A stretch of DNA of 64,000 nt. Origin: Prevotellaceae bacterium (GTDB lineage Bacteria > Bacteroidota > Bacteroidia > Bacteroidales > Bacteroidaceae). The translations under genes were made by a program, and so were the position numbers. The first letter of the stretch is position 1. Every line of letters begins with the position of its first letter. Below, piece after piece: positions 1-8,314 of this stretch. The notes under the pieces were generated by a model that was given only the letters and a program-made list of their open reading frames with translations, had not been told where the DNA came from and ran no database searches. Where the stretch lies: assembly GCA_019420585.1 (NCBI GenBank), contig JAHZGX010000034.1:91522-155521 (forward strand), in the 5' to 3' direction.

Positions 1-2436
1 CTCACCATCGCAGTGCTCTCCCTGTCAGCCTGCTCCACCACCAGCAACCTGCTGGAGGGCGAGACCCTGTACCGTGGCATCAAGGGACTGGAATACAACC
101 AGCCCGCCACACAGGAGGCGGATACCATCCGTGAAGGAGTAATCACGGCACTGGCCGATGCCTATTCCAAGGTTGAAGGGCTGCTGACGGGCGACATCAA
201 GGCCGCACAGCCACAGCAAAGCGAGCAAGAGAAGCGTGACAGCCTGAAACGTGCAAGCCGTATTGACCAATTGGCAAGCGCTGAGGCCAAGGAAGAGGTG
301 GAGGCTGTACTGGCCTATGCTCCCAACGGCGCACTGATGGGCAGCAGCCATGTGACCCATCCATTCCCAGTACGGTTGTGGATATACAACCGCTACGTAA
401 ACAGCCGCCGCCGTTTCGGGCGCTGGATGTTCCGCCATTTCGCTGCCACACCGGTGTACATAAGCACGGTGAACCCAAAGACGCGATGTACCGTAGCACA
501 GAATACCTTGCGCGGGAAAGGCTACTTCCAGGCCCATGTCACACACGACACCATCCCCATGAACCACCCTCGCAAGGCCAAGTTGACCTACCGAGTGGAG
601 ACCGGCCCCCTGTTCCATCTGGACAGCATAGCCTACCAACTCTTTTCTCAGCGCGCCGACAGCATCATCAAAGCCACAATGCCAAGGAAACGACTGCTGT
701 CACGAGGCGACCCCTTCTGCGTGGCCACCTTGGACAAGGAGCGTACCAGGCTATCAGAGACTTTCAGAAATGCCGGATATTACTTCTTCCGTCCCTCTTA
801 CATTACATTCCGGGCCGACACGCTGCAGGCTCCGCTCCGTGTGGCACTGCAGGTGAGACCGTCTGACAGCGCACCGCGGGATGCCCTGCATCCTTATTAC
901 ATCGGCAACACACGACTGACCGTACTGCAAAACGGACTGACACAAGTAACCGACAGCATCAGTGTGAAAGGATTCACTTACCGTTACAGCACTTCCGGAA
1001 AAAGGGCACCGCTGCATGCAGGTACGGTCATGCGCCACTGCACCATGAAGCGGGGCGATCTCTTCAGCCAGCAGGCAGAGGAGCAGATGCAGAAGAAACT
1101 GCTCTCCACCAACCTTTTCTCCGCGCTCAACATACGCTATGTACCACGTGACTCTTCCTTCACCGGTGACACCCTTGACCTGGACATACAGGCCATGCTC
1201 GCCAAACCGTACGATGGAGAATTTCAGGCCGGACTCACGGCAAAGAGCAACGGACAAGTGGGACCGGGCATCACATTCGGGATGAAAAAGCACAACGCGT
1301 TCCGTGGAGGTGAGACCCTGGGGCTGAAGGCATGGGGCTCGTATGAATGGCAAACAGGTGCCGATGTGCCTCAGGACAGGTCGCTGCTCAATTCCTATGA
1401 GTACGGAGCCAACCTCTCTCTGTCCTGGCCACGGCTGATTCCCTTCTTCCTAGAACGCAGGAAGCCCTATCGCACGACTTCCACAGACGTGCAACTAGAC
1501 GGACGCGCCATGAGCCGAGCCGGATATTTCTCGCGTGTGTCACTCAGCACATCGTTCTCCTACACCATACAGAACGGCACTAATGAGCAACACCAGTTCA
1601 CGTTGCTCTCGCTTGACTACCAGTCTCTGCAACATACCACAGCACGCTTCGACAGCATCACAAATGCCAATCAAGCCCTGTATGTATCCATGCGTGACCA
1701 GTTTGTTCCCAGCATGGAGTACACTTACACCTGGACGAGCAAAAAGCACCACCCGCGCTCACTCCGCGTCAGTGTGAAGGAGGCAGGCAACCTCACCTCA
1801 CTGGTCTATGCTGCCTGCGGGCAAGACCTGAGCCGGAAAGGCAAGAAGATGTTGGGAGTTCCCTTTGCACAATACCTGCGCGTCACCGCCCAGTATACCC
1901 ATCGGTTCCCTCTGACACGCCGCAGCAGCCTGGCCACACGTGTCATGGGAGGCGTTGCCTATAGTTACGGCAATGCCGTCATCCCTCCTTACTCCGACCT
2001 CTTCACCGTGGGCGGAGCATGCAGCGTGAGGGCTTTCAGCGTGCGCAGTATCGGACCGGGGCGCCATCATCCCGGCAAGAGCCAGTATTCATACGTTGAC
2101 CAAGCGGGTGACATGAAACTGGAAGCCAATGTGGAATACCGCTTCCCTATCGTGGGAAAACTCTACGGAGCGACCTTCTTGGATGCAGGAAACGTGTGGT
2201 TGCTGCGCCGCACAGACAACATGGAAGAAGGACAATTCAGTCTGCGGCATCTAGGACGGGACATAGCCTTGGGCACAGGAGCCGGACTTAGGTATGACCT
2301 TGACTTCCTGGTCATACGTTTTGATGTAGGCGTAGGGCTGCATGCACCCTATGATACAGGCAAGAGCGGTTACTATAACATGACACGCTTCTCACGCTCA
2401 CTGGGTTACCATCTGGCCATCGGTTATCCCTTCTGA
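1..2436 (+). CDS. tamL: TamL-type lipoprotein of the Omp85 superfamily (5' end outside window)
   Basis: The frame is open from base 1, so the true start lies upstream. The visible N-terminus ends in a lipobox (LSAC), which predicts a lipid-anchored cysteine. This is the hallmark of TamL, the Bacteroidetes lipoprotein version of the outer-membrane translocation/assembly factor TamA. About residues 130-420 would hold POTRA-like repeats and the second half a 16-strand surface-antigen/D15 beta-barrel. The protein ends in an aromatic residue (YPF), as barrel proteins usually do. The Omp85 loop-6 motif, normally VRG(F/Y), reads VRAF here (near base 2030). The expected role is insertion of outer-membrane or surface proteins together with TamB, which is not in the window. 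A BamA paralogue is less likely because of the lipoprotein signal. Confidence 0.85.
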   Translation, partial: LTIAVLSLSACSTTSNLLEGETLYRGIKGLEYNQPATQEADTIREGVITALADAYSKVEGLLTGDIKAAQPQQSEQEKRDSLKRASRIDQLASAEAKEEVEAVLAYAPNGALMGSSHVTHPFPVRLWIYNRYVNSRRRFGRWMFRHFAATPVYISTVNPKTRCTVAQNTLRGKGYFQAHVTHDTIPMNHPRKAKLTYRVETGPLFHLDSIAYQLFSQRADSIIKATMPRKRLLSRGDPFCVATLDKERTRLSETFRNAGYYFFRPSYITFRADTLQAPLRVALQVRPSDSAPRDALHPYYIGNTRLTVLQNGLTQVTDSISVKGFTYRYSTSGKRAPLHAGTVMRHCTMKRGDLFSQQAEEQMQKKLLSTNLFSALNIRYVPRDSSFTGDTLDLDIQAMLAKPYDGEFQAGLTAKSNGQVGPGITFGMKKHNAFRGGETLGLKAWGSYEWQTGADVPQDRSLLNSYEYGANLSLSWPRLIPFFLERRKPYRTTSTDVQLDGRAMSRAGYFSRVSLSTSFSYTIQNGTNEQHQFTLLSLDYQSLQHTTARFDSITNANQALYVSMRDQFVPSMEYTYTWTSKKHHPRSLRVSVKEAGNLTSLVYAACGQDLSRKGKKMLGVPFAQYLRVTAQYTHRFPLTRRSSLATRVMGGVAYSYGNAVIPPYSDLFTVGGACSVRAFSVRSIGPGRHHPGKSQYSYVDQAGDMKLEANVEYRFPIVGKLYGATFLDAGNVWLLRRTDNMEEGQFSLRHLGRDIALGTGAGLRYDLDFLVIRFDVGVGLHAPYDTGKSGYYNMTRFSRSLGYHLAIGYPF

Positions 2437-2630
2437 GCCATCTCCCACACTTCAAATTCCGCGGTAGAGCGCCCGCATAGACATTCCAGTCACCCGGTTC
2501 TCCGGTCTCACTCCACTGCACGAAACACGAAACAGCGTGAGCAAGGCAAGTCCACCACCATGAGGTGGGCATGCCATGCTTTTTCGCAACAAAACGACTT
2601 GCCGCCTGTGGTCGGTTGAAATAAATGTGT

Positions 2631-2638
2631 TACATTTG
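2631..2638 (+). promoter_or_regulatory. -7 box (TACATTTG) upstream of the nucleotidyltransferase gene
   Basis: TACATTTG matches the Bacteroidetes -7 consensus TAnnTTTG. No TTG lies at the ideal -33 distance; the nearest are 12 and 29 nt upstream. The gene at 2715 also has an unusually good Shine-Dalgarno for this group (GGAGG at about 2701). Confidence 0.4.
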
Positions 2639-2714
2639 TCCCCGTGATGAAGCAAAGCCTCTCACCCAAGCAAGGAAAAAAAGAATACCTATATAAACAA
2701 GGAGGAAAAGAAAC

Positions 2715-3629
2715 ATGAAACCTACATTATTCCTGCTGGCAGCAGGTATGGGAAGCCGCTACGGCGGTCTCAAGCAGTTGGATACCCTGGGTCCACAAGG
2801 ACAGAGTATCATGGACTACAGCATTTACGATGCCATTCAGGCCGGATTCGGAAAGATTGTGTGGGTCATCCGACGCGACTTCGAGCAGCAGTTCCGCGAG
2901 CAAATCCTAAGCAAGTACGAAGGTCATGTGCCCTGCGAACTCTGCTTCCAAAGCCTGGATGCCCTGCCGGAAGGATTTACCGTACCCGAGGGGCGCACCA
3001 AGCCATGGGGCACCAACCATGCCGTGATGATGGGCGAAGAAGTCATACACGAGCCTTTTGCCGTGCTCAATTGCGATGACTTCTATGACCGCGATGCATT
3101 CCGTGTGATGGGTAAGTTCCTCTCAGAACTGCCTGAAGGCAGCACTGGGAAGTATGCCATGGTGGGATTCCGCGTGGGCAACACTCTCTCAGAAAGCGGA
3201 ACCGTGAGCCGCGGCGTATGTGAGAACGATGAGCAGACTCACCTGCTGACCAGCGTGGTGGAGCGCACAAAGATTGAGCGTCACGGAGACACCGTGCAAT
3301 ATCTTGATGAGAACGAACAATGGGTGAGCATCCCAGACACAACTCCCGTGAGCATGAACTTCTGGGGATTCACTCCTGACTACTTTGAGCACAGCAAGGC
3401 TTACTTCCGTCAGTTCCTTGCCGATCCCAAGAACCAGCAGAACCTCAAGAGTGAGTTCTTCATCCCACTGATGGTCGACAGCCTCATCAAGCAGAAGAAA
3501 GCCACCTGCGAGGTGCTCGACACCACCAGCAAGTGGTTTGGCGTGACTTATCCAGAAGACCGCCCCGAGGTGGTGGCCAAACTGGCAGCCCTGCACGCAC
3601 AGGGACAGTACCCCGACAAGATGTTCTGA
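2715..3629 (+). CDS. NTP-transferase family protein (sugar-nucleotide pyrophosphorylase-like)
   Basis: A 304-residue protein. The N-terminal LLAAGMGSRYGGLKQ is the nucleotide-binding signature of the nucleotidyltransferase fold (G-x-G-T/S-R, then K), and the NCDDFYDRDAF segment near residue 115 fits the metal-binding DD/DxD position. The family usually joins a sugar-1-phosphate and an NTP. The substrate cannot be told from sequence, and a related use such as choline or phosphonate activation is possible. It starts after a strong GGAGG ribosome-binding site and ends before a strong terminator, so it is probably monocistronic. It is convergent with the metallo-hydrolase gene downstream. Confidence 0.75.
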   Translation: MKPTLFLLAAGMGSRYGGLKQLDTLGPQGQSIMDYSIYDAIQAGFGKIVWVIRRDFEQQFREQILSKYEGHVPCELCFQSLDALPEGFTVPEGRTKPWGTNHAVMMGEEVIHEPFAVLNCDDFYDRDAFRVMGKFLSELPEGSTGKYAMVGFRVGNTLSESGTVSRGVCENDEQTHLLTSVVERTKIERHGDTVQYLDENEQWVSIPDTTPVSMNFWGFTPDYFEHSKAYFRQFLADPKNQQNLKSEFFIPLMVDSLIKQKKATCEVLDTTSKWFGVTYPEDRPEVVAKLAALHAQGQYPDKMF

Positions 3630-3683
3630 TCCGGCACACACGCCTCACCGCCAACACCATGGCGGCATGAGGGCAAGATTCTA

Positions 3684-3735
3684 AAAGCCCTGACAGGGCA
3701 GACTATCAAGAGTCTGTCTTGTTAGGGCTTTCTTG
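3684..3735. terminator. Bidirectional intrinsic terminator between convergent genes
   Basis: AAAGCCCT (3684-3691) pairs with AGGGCTTT (3724-3731), with further pairing inside (CAGAC/GTCTG). A-rich and T-rich flanks lie on both sides. It sits between the stop of the nucleotidyltransferase gene and the stop of the opposing metallo-hydrolase gene, so it can serve both. Confidence 0.8.
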
Positions 3736-3762
3736 TATGCAGGGAAGAGGCAGAGCACATGC

Positions 3763-4527
3763 TCAAATATCAAGCACTAGTCCATCGTAAGCAAAATGGA
3801 AACCTTCGGGCAGCAGGGTTTCTTGCTCGGCATGTAACCCCATTTGGTCACCCATGTGTATGAAGTATGTGGGGAAGTCGCCGGGAATCGATCGACGAAA
3901 CTCGATAGCCTGGCCGAGGGACTGATGGGTGGGATGGGGAGTGTGTCTCAGTGCATTGACCACCAGCAAGCTGATGCCTTCAAGCAGGGGACGTGACTCA
4001 TCGGGCAAGGAGGTCATGTCGGTGATGTAAGCCACATCGCCAACACGAAAGCCCAAGATGGGCAACTGCCCGTGCATGACACGCAGTGCCGTCACCTTCA
4101 CCCCCTCCACGCTGACGCTCTCACCAGGAGCCATGACACGCAGTTTCAACTGCGGAATACCGGGATACTGGTGCTGCACCAGGCAGTAAGGCAACCTCTG
4201 CCGCAGGTTGCCCGCCGCATAATCGTCGGCATAGAGAGGCACGTCACGCAGATAACTGAAAGGACGCAGATCATCAATACCGCCCACGTGATCATAGTGT
4301 TCATGGGTGATGAATACCGCATGTATGGGTGACGAGAAGCGTGCACGGAGCATCTGATAGCGGAAATCGGGGCTGCAGTCCAACAAGATATTGGTGTCGC
4401 CCTGCTGGAAAAGAGCCGAACAACGCAGGCGGTTGTCACGCGGGTCTGTGCTGGTACACACCTCACACTGGCATCCTATGCGCGGAACACCGCAACTGGT
4501 GCCAGTGCCCAGGAAAGTGAGTCGCAT
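3763..4527 (-). CDS. MBL-fold metallo-hydrolase, PhnP-like
   Basis: About 254 residues. The metallo-beta-lactamase signature THEHYDH lies near residue 85, preceded by LLDCSPDFR, and the N-terminus (LGTGTSCGVPRIGCQC..C) has the cysteine pattern seen in PhnP-like cyclic-phosphate phosphodiesterases and related hydrolases. Further conserved His and Asp residues (MHGQLPILGFR, ITDMTSLPD) follow. Two in-frame starts exist. I choose base 4527 because GGAGGG lies 10 nt before it; the ATG at 4545 falls on that ribosome-binding site. The gene directly follows murB and is probably co-transcribed. The true substrate is unknown. Confidence 0.75.
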   Translation of the reverse strand: MRLTFLGTGTSCGVPRIGCQCEVCTSTDPRDNRLRCSALFQQGDTNILLDCSPDFRYQMLRARFSSPIHAVFITHEHYDHVGGIDDLRPFSYLRDVPLYADDYAAGNLRQRLPYCLVQHQYPGIPQLKLRVMAPGESVSVEGVKVTALRVMHGQLPILGFRVGDVAYITDMTSLPDESRPLLEGISLLVVNALRHTPHPTHQSLGQAIEFRRSIPGDFPTYFIHMGDQMGLHAEQETLLPEGFHFAYDGLVLDI

Positions 4528-4548
4528 GCTGCCATTGCCCTCCATGGC

Positions 4549-5583
4549 TCAACCTCCAATGAAATTGACCTCCGGATGCAGGTCTATGCCGAACTTCATG
4601 CGCACAGCCTGACGTACGGCATCACACAAGGCCAGAATGTCAGTGCCCGTGGCTCCTCCGCAGTTCACCAGCACCAGAGCCTGCCTGTCATGCACAGCGG
4701 CACGACCTAGGGCACGACCCTTCCAGCCGCACTGTTCAATGAGCCATCCCGCAGGCACCTTCACATGTTCCTCATCCACATCATAATGTGGAGCCTGGGG
4801 ATATTCGGCGCGGATGCGCTCCCACTCCTGCCTGCCCACCACGGGGTTCATGAAGAAACTGCCTGCGTTTCCCCGCACCTTGGGGTCGGGCAACTTGGCC
4901 TGACGCAACTCAATAATGGCCTGACGCAACAGAGTCGGCGTGACACGCTCCGCATCAATACCCCGTGACTGAAGCATAGAGCGCAACGCGCCATAGTCAA
5001 GATGCGGGCGAAACGTACGGTGCAGCCGGTAGGTCACGTGTGTAATGGCATACTGCCCACGCAAGGCTCCCTTAAACACACTGTGTCGATAAGCATAGCC
5101 ACACTGCTGCCTGTCCCAGGAACAGGAAACGCCCGTGCTGAGGTTCACACCCTCAACGCGCTCTATCACGTCCTGCACCTCCACACCATAAGCACCTATA
5201 TTCTGCACGGCCGATGCACCCACTTGCCCGGGAATATGGGAAAGGTTCTCCAGTCCATGCCACCCGCTGGACACAGCCTCGGCCACCCATGCATCATGCT
5301 CCATGCCGGCTCCCACGCGCACCAGCACGTCATCCCCCCGGCTCTCCAACAACGTCACGCCGCCTATACGGGAGTGAAGTATCATACCGGGGAAATCGGA
5401 GAGGAACAGGAGATTGCTGCCTGCACCCACATGGAGCAGTGGCAATCCGGCATAAGCCGAACGGTAAAGGTGCAGCGCCCGGAGCAGTTCCTCCTCGCTG
5501 TCATACGTCACAAGCACCCTGGCCTGCGCATTGATGCCGAAAGTATTGTAGGGAAGCAGTGAGCATTGTTCGTGTATCTGCAT
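4549..5583 (-). CDS. murB: UDP-N-acetylenolpyruvoylglucosamine reductase MurB
   Basis: 344 residues. MurB makes UDP-MurNAc by NADPH-dependent reduction of the enolpyruvyl intermediate, the second committed step of peptidoglycan precursor synthesis, in the cytoplasm. Visible landmarks are the N-terminal YNTFGINAQA, the FAD-binding GAGSNLLFL and GLENLSHIPGQVGASAVQNIGAYG segments, the YRHSVFK tyrosine region, NAGSFFMNPVV with the catalytic serine, and the C-terminal HPEVNFIGG containing the catalytic Glu. Length and motif order fit type I MurB. The metallo-hydrolase gene follows it immediately on the same strand. Confidence 0.95.
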   Translation of the reverse strand: MQIHEQCSLLPYNTFGINAQARVLVTYDSEEELLRALHLYRSAYAGLPLLHVGAGSNLLFLSDFPGMILHSRIGGVTLLESRGDDVLVRVGAGMEHDAWVAEAVSSGWHGLENLSHIPGQVGASAVQNIGAYGVEVQDVIERVEGVNLSTGVSCSWDRQQCGYAYRHSVFKGALRGQYAITHVTYRLHRTFRPHLDYGALRSMLQSRGIDAERVTPTLLRQAIIELRQAKLPDPKVRGNAGSFFMNPVVGRQEWERIRAEYPQAPHYDVDEEHVKVPAGWLIEQCGWKGRALGRAAVHDRQALVLVNCGGATGTDILALCDAVRQAVRMKFGIDLHPEVNFIGG

Positions 5584-5615
5584 ATTATCCGATATTTTAA
5601 TAGAAAGGGAGAACG

Positions 5616-6461
5616 TCAGTCCTCATAACTTGTCAAGCGCCACCCAAGCCCATCGTTAAGGAAGGTGAACACCTCCTGGAGCCCCGTACCCATGCCACAT
5701 TTCTGCATGACCATGCGATGGGGAGTGTAACGCTGGCTGTACCTGATGTTGGTGATGACCCCACCGGGAACCTCCGGACAGAAACTCGTCCACTGGCTCG
5801 CGTCGATGGTTCCCTCAATGATGCTGACCTCGTCTTCCGTATCGTGGATGGAAACATGCAGTGTGGAAGCCAATGCATGTGCCTGGAAGGTACTGTCAGA
5901 GGAGAATCGGGAATAAAAGCGATAGAAATCGGAGAGTACATCCTCGCCGAACATGCGGTCGGCCATGGAGGTCAGCAGCCATTTGCCGGCCAGTTGCTTA
6001 AAGGTGTAGGTACGCATGCACTCCGCCGACAAGTCCACCCGATCCACATGCACCAGGCTGTCCAATTCACCATGTTCGGCCTCCAACTCACGCATGGAAG
6101 CGTAAAGCACGGTGTAATAATCACCACCCAGGAAGTCGAAACTGCCCACTCCCGCAATATCCTCAACGGTGGTCTGGGTGCCATCTGCCTTGATATAAGA
6201 GAGCGGGAATTGCGTTCGCTGCGCCTGCAGATGGGGTGAGCGCGTGAAGGTAAAGATAAAGTCATCAAACGAACCATCCACCCGATTCTCATCCACAGCC
6301 TCATCCATCTCTTCTTCCAACTCGGCCAGACTGTCTGGCATCAAGGTATCCTCAACCCACGTACTGTCCTGCAAGTCCGGTTCCTCAACCGTCCGGCCTC
6401 TCCCGCAGGAGGCTGCCAACAGCATGATGGCCAGCATGCAGACCCATGTTTTACTAATCAT
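5616..6461 (-). CDS. Lipoprotein, DUF4738-like
   Basis: 281 residues from the ATG at 6461. This start gives a clean lipoprotein signal (MISKTWVCMLAIMLLAASCG) with lipobox LAASC. Longer in-frame extensions upstream would cross the gene's own promoter and are rejected. An acidic linker follows (PDLQDSTWVEDTLMPDSLAELEEEMDE), then a mixed alpha/beta domain ending LTSYED. This resembles the DUF4738 lipoproteins of Prevotella and Bacteroides, whose function is unknown. It lies 32 bases upstream of murB on the same strand and could be co-transcribed with it. It is divergent from pheS. Confidence 0.7.
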   Translation of the reverse strand: MISKTWVCMLAIMLLAASCGRGRTVEEPDLQDSTWVEDTLMPDSLAELEEEMDEAVDENRVDGSFDDFIFTFTRSPHLQAQRTQFPLSYIKADGTQTTVEDIAGVGSFDFLGGDYYTVLYASMRELEAEHGELDSLVHVDRVDLSAECMRTYTFKQLAGKWLLTSMADRMFGEDVLSDFYRFYSRFSSDSTFQAHALASTLHVSIHDTEDEVSIIEGTIDASQWTSFCPEVPGGVITNIRYSQRYTPHRMVMQKCGMGTGLQEVFTFLNDGLGWRLTSYED

Positions 6462-6488
6462 ACAGAAACAACTGCTTGATAAACGGGG

Positions 6489-6496
6489 CAAAAGTA
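6489..6496 (-). promoter_or_regulatory. -7 box (TACTTTTG on the minus strand) for the DUF4738-like lipoprotein
   Basis: The minus strand reads TACTTTTG here, matching TAnnTTTG, about 28 bases before the chosen start at 6461. No clear TTG is present at -33. It lies back to back with the pheS promoter. Confidence 0.5.
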
Positions 6497-6540
6497 CACT
6501 TATTTTTCCATATCGTAATCCGTTTTCATCAATAAAAGCG

Positions 6541-6548
6541 TACCTTTG
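6541..6548 (+). promoter_or_regulatory. -7 box (TACCTTTG) for pheS
   Basis: TACCTTTG fits the TAnnTTTG consensus. Transcription would begin near 6555, which excludes the upstream ATG at 6546 and supports the pheS start at 6582. Confidence 0.6.
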
Positions 6549-6581
6549 CATGGAATTAGTAAAAAACATCACAGCAAGGAA

Positions 6582-7601
6582 ATGATAGAGAGAATACAGA
6601 AGATGATGGCCGAAATCTCCACGCTGCAGGCACACAACAGCGAGGAAGTGGAAGCACTCCGCATCAAGTACCTGAGCAAGAAGGGTGAGATTTCAGCACT
6701 GATGGCAGATTTCCGCACCGTGCCTGCCGACATGAAGAAGGAACTGGGCATGAAACTCAACGAACTCAAGAATGCCGCACTTGAAAAGATAAACTCACTC
6801 AAGAGCAACGCTGCCACCGAAGAGGCAGCCGGCCCGCAGGTGGACCTCACACGCACACCCTACCCCATTGCCCTGGGTACCCGTCACCCGCTCACCATTG
6901 TGAAGAACGAGATTGTGGACATTTTCAGCCGCCTGGGATTCACCTTGGCTGAAGGTCCCGAGGTGGAGGATGACTGGCATGTGTACAGCAGCATGAACTT
7001 TGCAGATGACCATCCCGCGCGCGACATGCAGGATACTTTCTTCGTGGAATCGCATCCCGACATCATCCTGCGCTCACATACCAGCAGCGTACAGGCACGT
7101 GTGATGGAGAAGGCACAGCCACCCATCCGCGTCATCTGCCCGGGACGAGTGTACAGGAATGAGGCCATCTCGGCACGTGCACATTGTTTCTTCCACCAAG
7201 TGGAGGGATTGTACGTAGACAAGAATGTCAGTTTCAAGGACCTCAAGCAGGTGCTTCTGCTCTTCGCTCAAGAAATGTTCGGCCCCGACACCAAGATACG
7301 TCTGCGCCCCAGTTATTTCCCCTTCACAGAGCCCAGTGCCGAGATGGACATCAGTTGCAACATCTGTGGCGGAGAAGGTTGTTCATTCTGCAAACACACA
7401 GGTTGGGTGGAGATTCTAGGCTGCGGGATGGTTGACCCCGCCGTGCTGGAAGCCAATGGCATCGACAGCAGCGTGTACACGGGATACGCCTTCGGCATGG
7501 GCATAGAGCGCATCACCAACCTCAAGTATCAGGTGAAGGACTTGCGCATGTTCAGCGAGAACGATGTGCGCTTCCTCAATGAGTTCCAAAGCGCGAACTG
7601 A
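6582..7601 (+). CDS. pheS: Phenylalanine-tRNA ligase alpha subunit
   Basis: 339 residues from the ATG at 6582, preceded by AAGGAA. PheS is the catalytic subunit of the (alpha-beta)2 enzyme that charges tRNA-Phe. An N-terminal coiled-coil tRNA-binding arm spans about residues 1-85. Class II aminoacyl-tRNA synthetase motifs follow: motif 2 in RSHTSSVQARVM and ICPGRVYRNEAISARAHCFFHQVEG, and motif 3 in GYAFGMGIERI. A CxxC..CxxC zinc-ribbon-like stretch (CNICGGEGCSFC) lies near residue 260. pheT is not adjacent, which is common in Bacteroidales. An intergenic region with no recognised gene follows. Confidence 0.95.
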   Translation: MIERIQKMMAEISTLQAHNSEEVEALRIKYLSKKGEISALMADFRTVPADMKKELGMKLNELKNAALEKINSLKSNAATEEAAGPQVDLTRTPYPIALGTRHPLTIVKNEIVDIFSRLGFTLAEGPEVEDDWHVYSSMNFADDHPARDMQDTFFVESHPDIILRSHTSSVQARVMEKAQPPIRVICPGRVYRNEAISARAHCFFHQVEGLYVDKNVSFKDLKQVLLLFAQEMFGPDTKIRLRPSYFPFTEPSAEMDISCNICGGEGCSFCKHTGWVEILGCGMVDPAVLEANGIDSSVYTGYAFGMGIERITNLKYQVKDLRMFSENDVRFLNEFQSAN

Positions 7602-8131
7602 AACAGGCTGTCAGGTACAAGACACCATACAGAAAAGGGATTGTGTCACCGCAGAAGTGACCTCGGCTCGTTCCGCCTGAGCATCAAAGGCAAACGGCAG
7701 TGCCAACGCCAATGAAGCCCGGCGGGACGGGTGCCAACGCCATCAAGGCCGTGAACGCGCAGTTCACATGAGTACGGCTATGCGTGATGCCCTCTCCCCC
7801 TCCGGCGTGGAGTTCGGACTGCAGGAAGACATCAGTAACGATTAGCCCACACAACGAATTGATAATCAACAGATACATAATTCCCTAATTGTCCAATAAG
7901 ACACTTGGGGAACAACAATAATAACACTAAAAGAAAGAAGGAGGCCAAAGACAGACAGAAAATAAATGGAACGCAAAAGGAACAGGCACTCAGAAGAGCG
8001 TCATCCCGCAGGTTAAAACTTAAAAATCCGCTGCTCTGAAATGTGCGGCACAATTACAAACCGAAAGAGCGTTTCCATTCAGAAAACTTGAAATGAACAA
8101 ATAAATAGATATTGAGCTTTTAGCTCTTGTT
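7602..8131. other. Intergenic region without a recognisable gene
   Basis: About 530 bases after pheS. The first 230 bases are GC-rich with only a weak hairpin (GTCAC/GTGAC, 7645-7661). From about 7840 the composition turns AT-rich, and I take this as the left edge of the accessory island. Short open frames here have no recognisable motif. A small hairpin (GAGCT-TTT-AGCTC) lies near 8114-8126, just before the structured RNA. Confidence 0.5.
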
Positions 8132-8262
8132 CTCTTATCATCGAATACCGCCAATATTCAAACGTGTGAGGACAAGCAGACTGGAAGTTCACGCTGATTA
8201 GGCGTGGACTATTCTGTGCTTGTTACACGTGCAGGTCACTTGGCGGTAACCCGATGATAAGG
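8132..8262 (+). ncRNA. Rod-like structured RNA, candidate 6S RNA
   Basis: The sequence folds into one long interrupted hairpin. CTTATCATCG (8134-8143) pairs with CGATGATAAG (8252-8261), TACCGCCAA (8146-8154) with TTGGCGGTA (8240-8248), ACGTGT (8162-8167) with ACACGT (8225-8230), ACAAGCA (8172-8178) with TGCTTGT (8217-8223), and CACGC (8190-8194) with GCGTG (8202-8206). An asymmetric bubble lies between the second and third helices. This long rod with a central bubble resembles 6S RNA, which sequesters housekeeping RNA polymerase. I cannot confirm the family, and I see no clear -7 box. The strand is assigned from the T-run at about 8288. The alternative is an RNA belonging to the operon that begins 50 bases downstream. 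Confidence 0.45.
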
Positions 8263-8314
8263 CAAGCAGAAAGAATGGTTGCACGCCTTTTTCGTATCTA
8301 TTATTGAAATAAAA

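Noticed and set aside
8132..8262. Integron-type attC site
   Set aside because: No conserved core site (GTTRRRY) at the ends and no integrase gene or cassette row.
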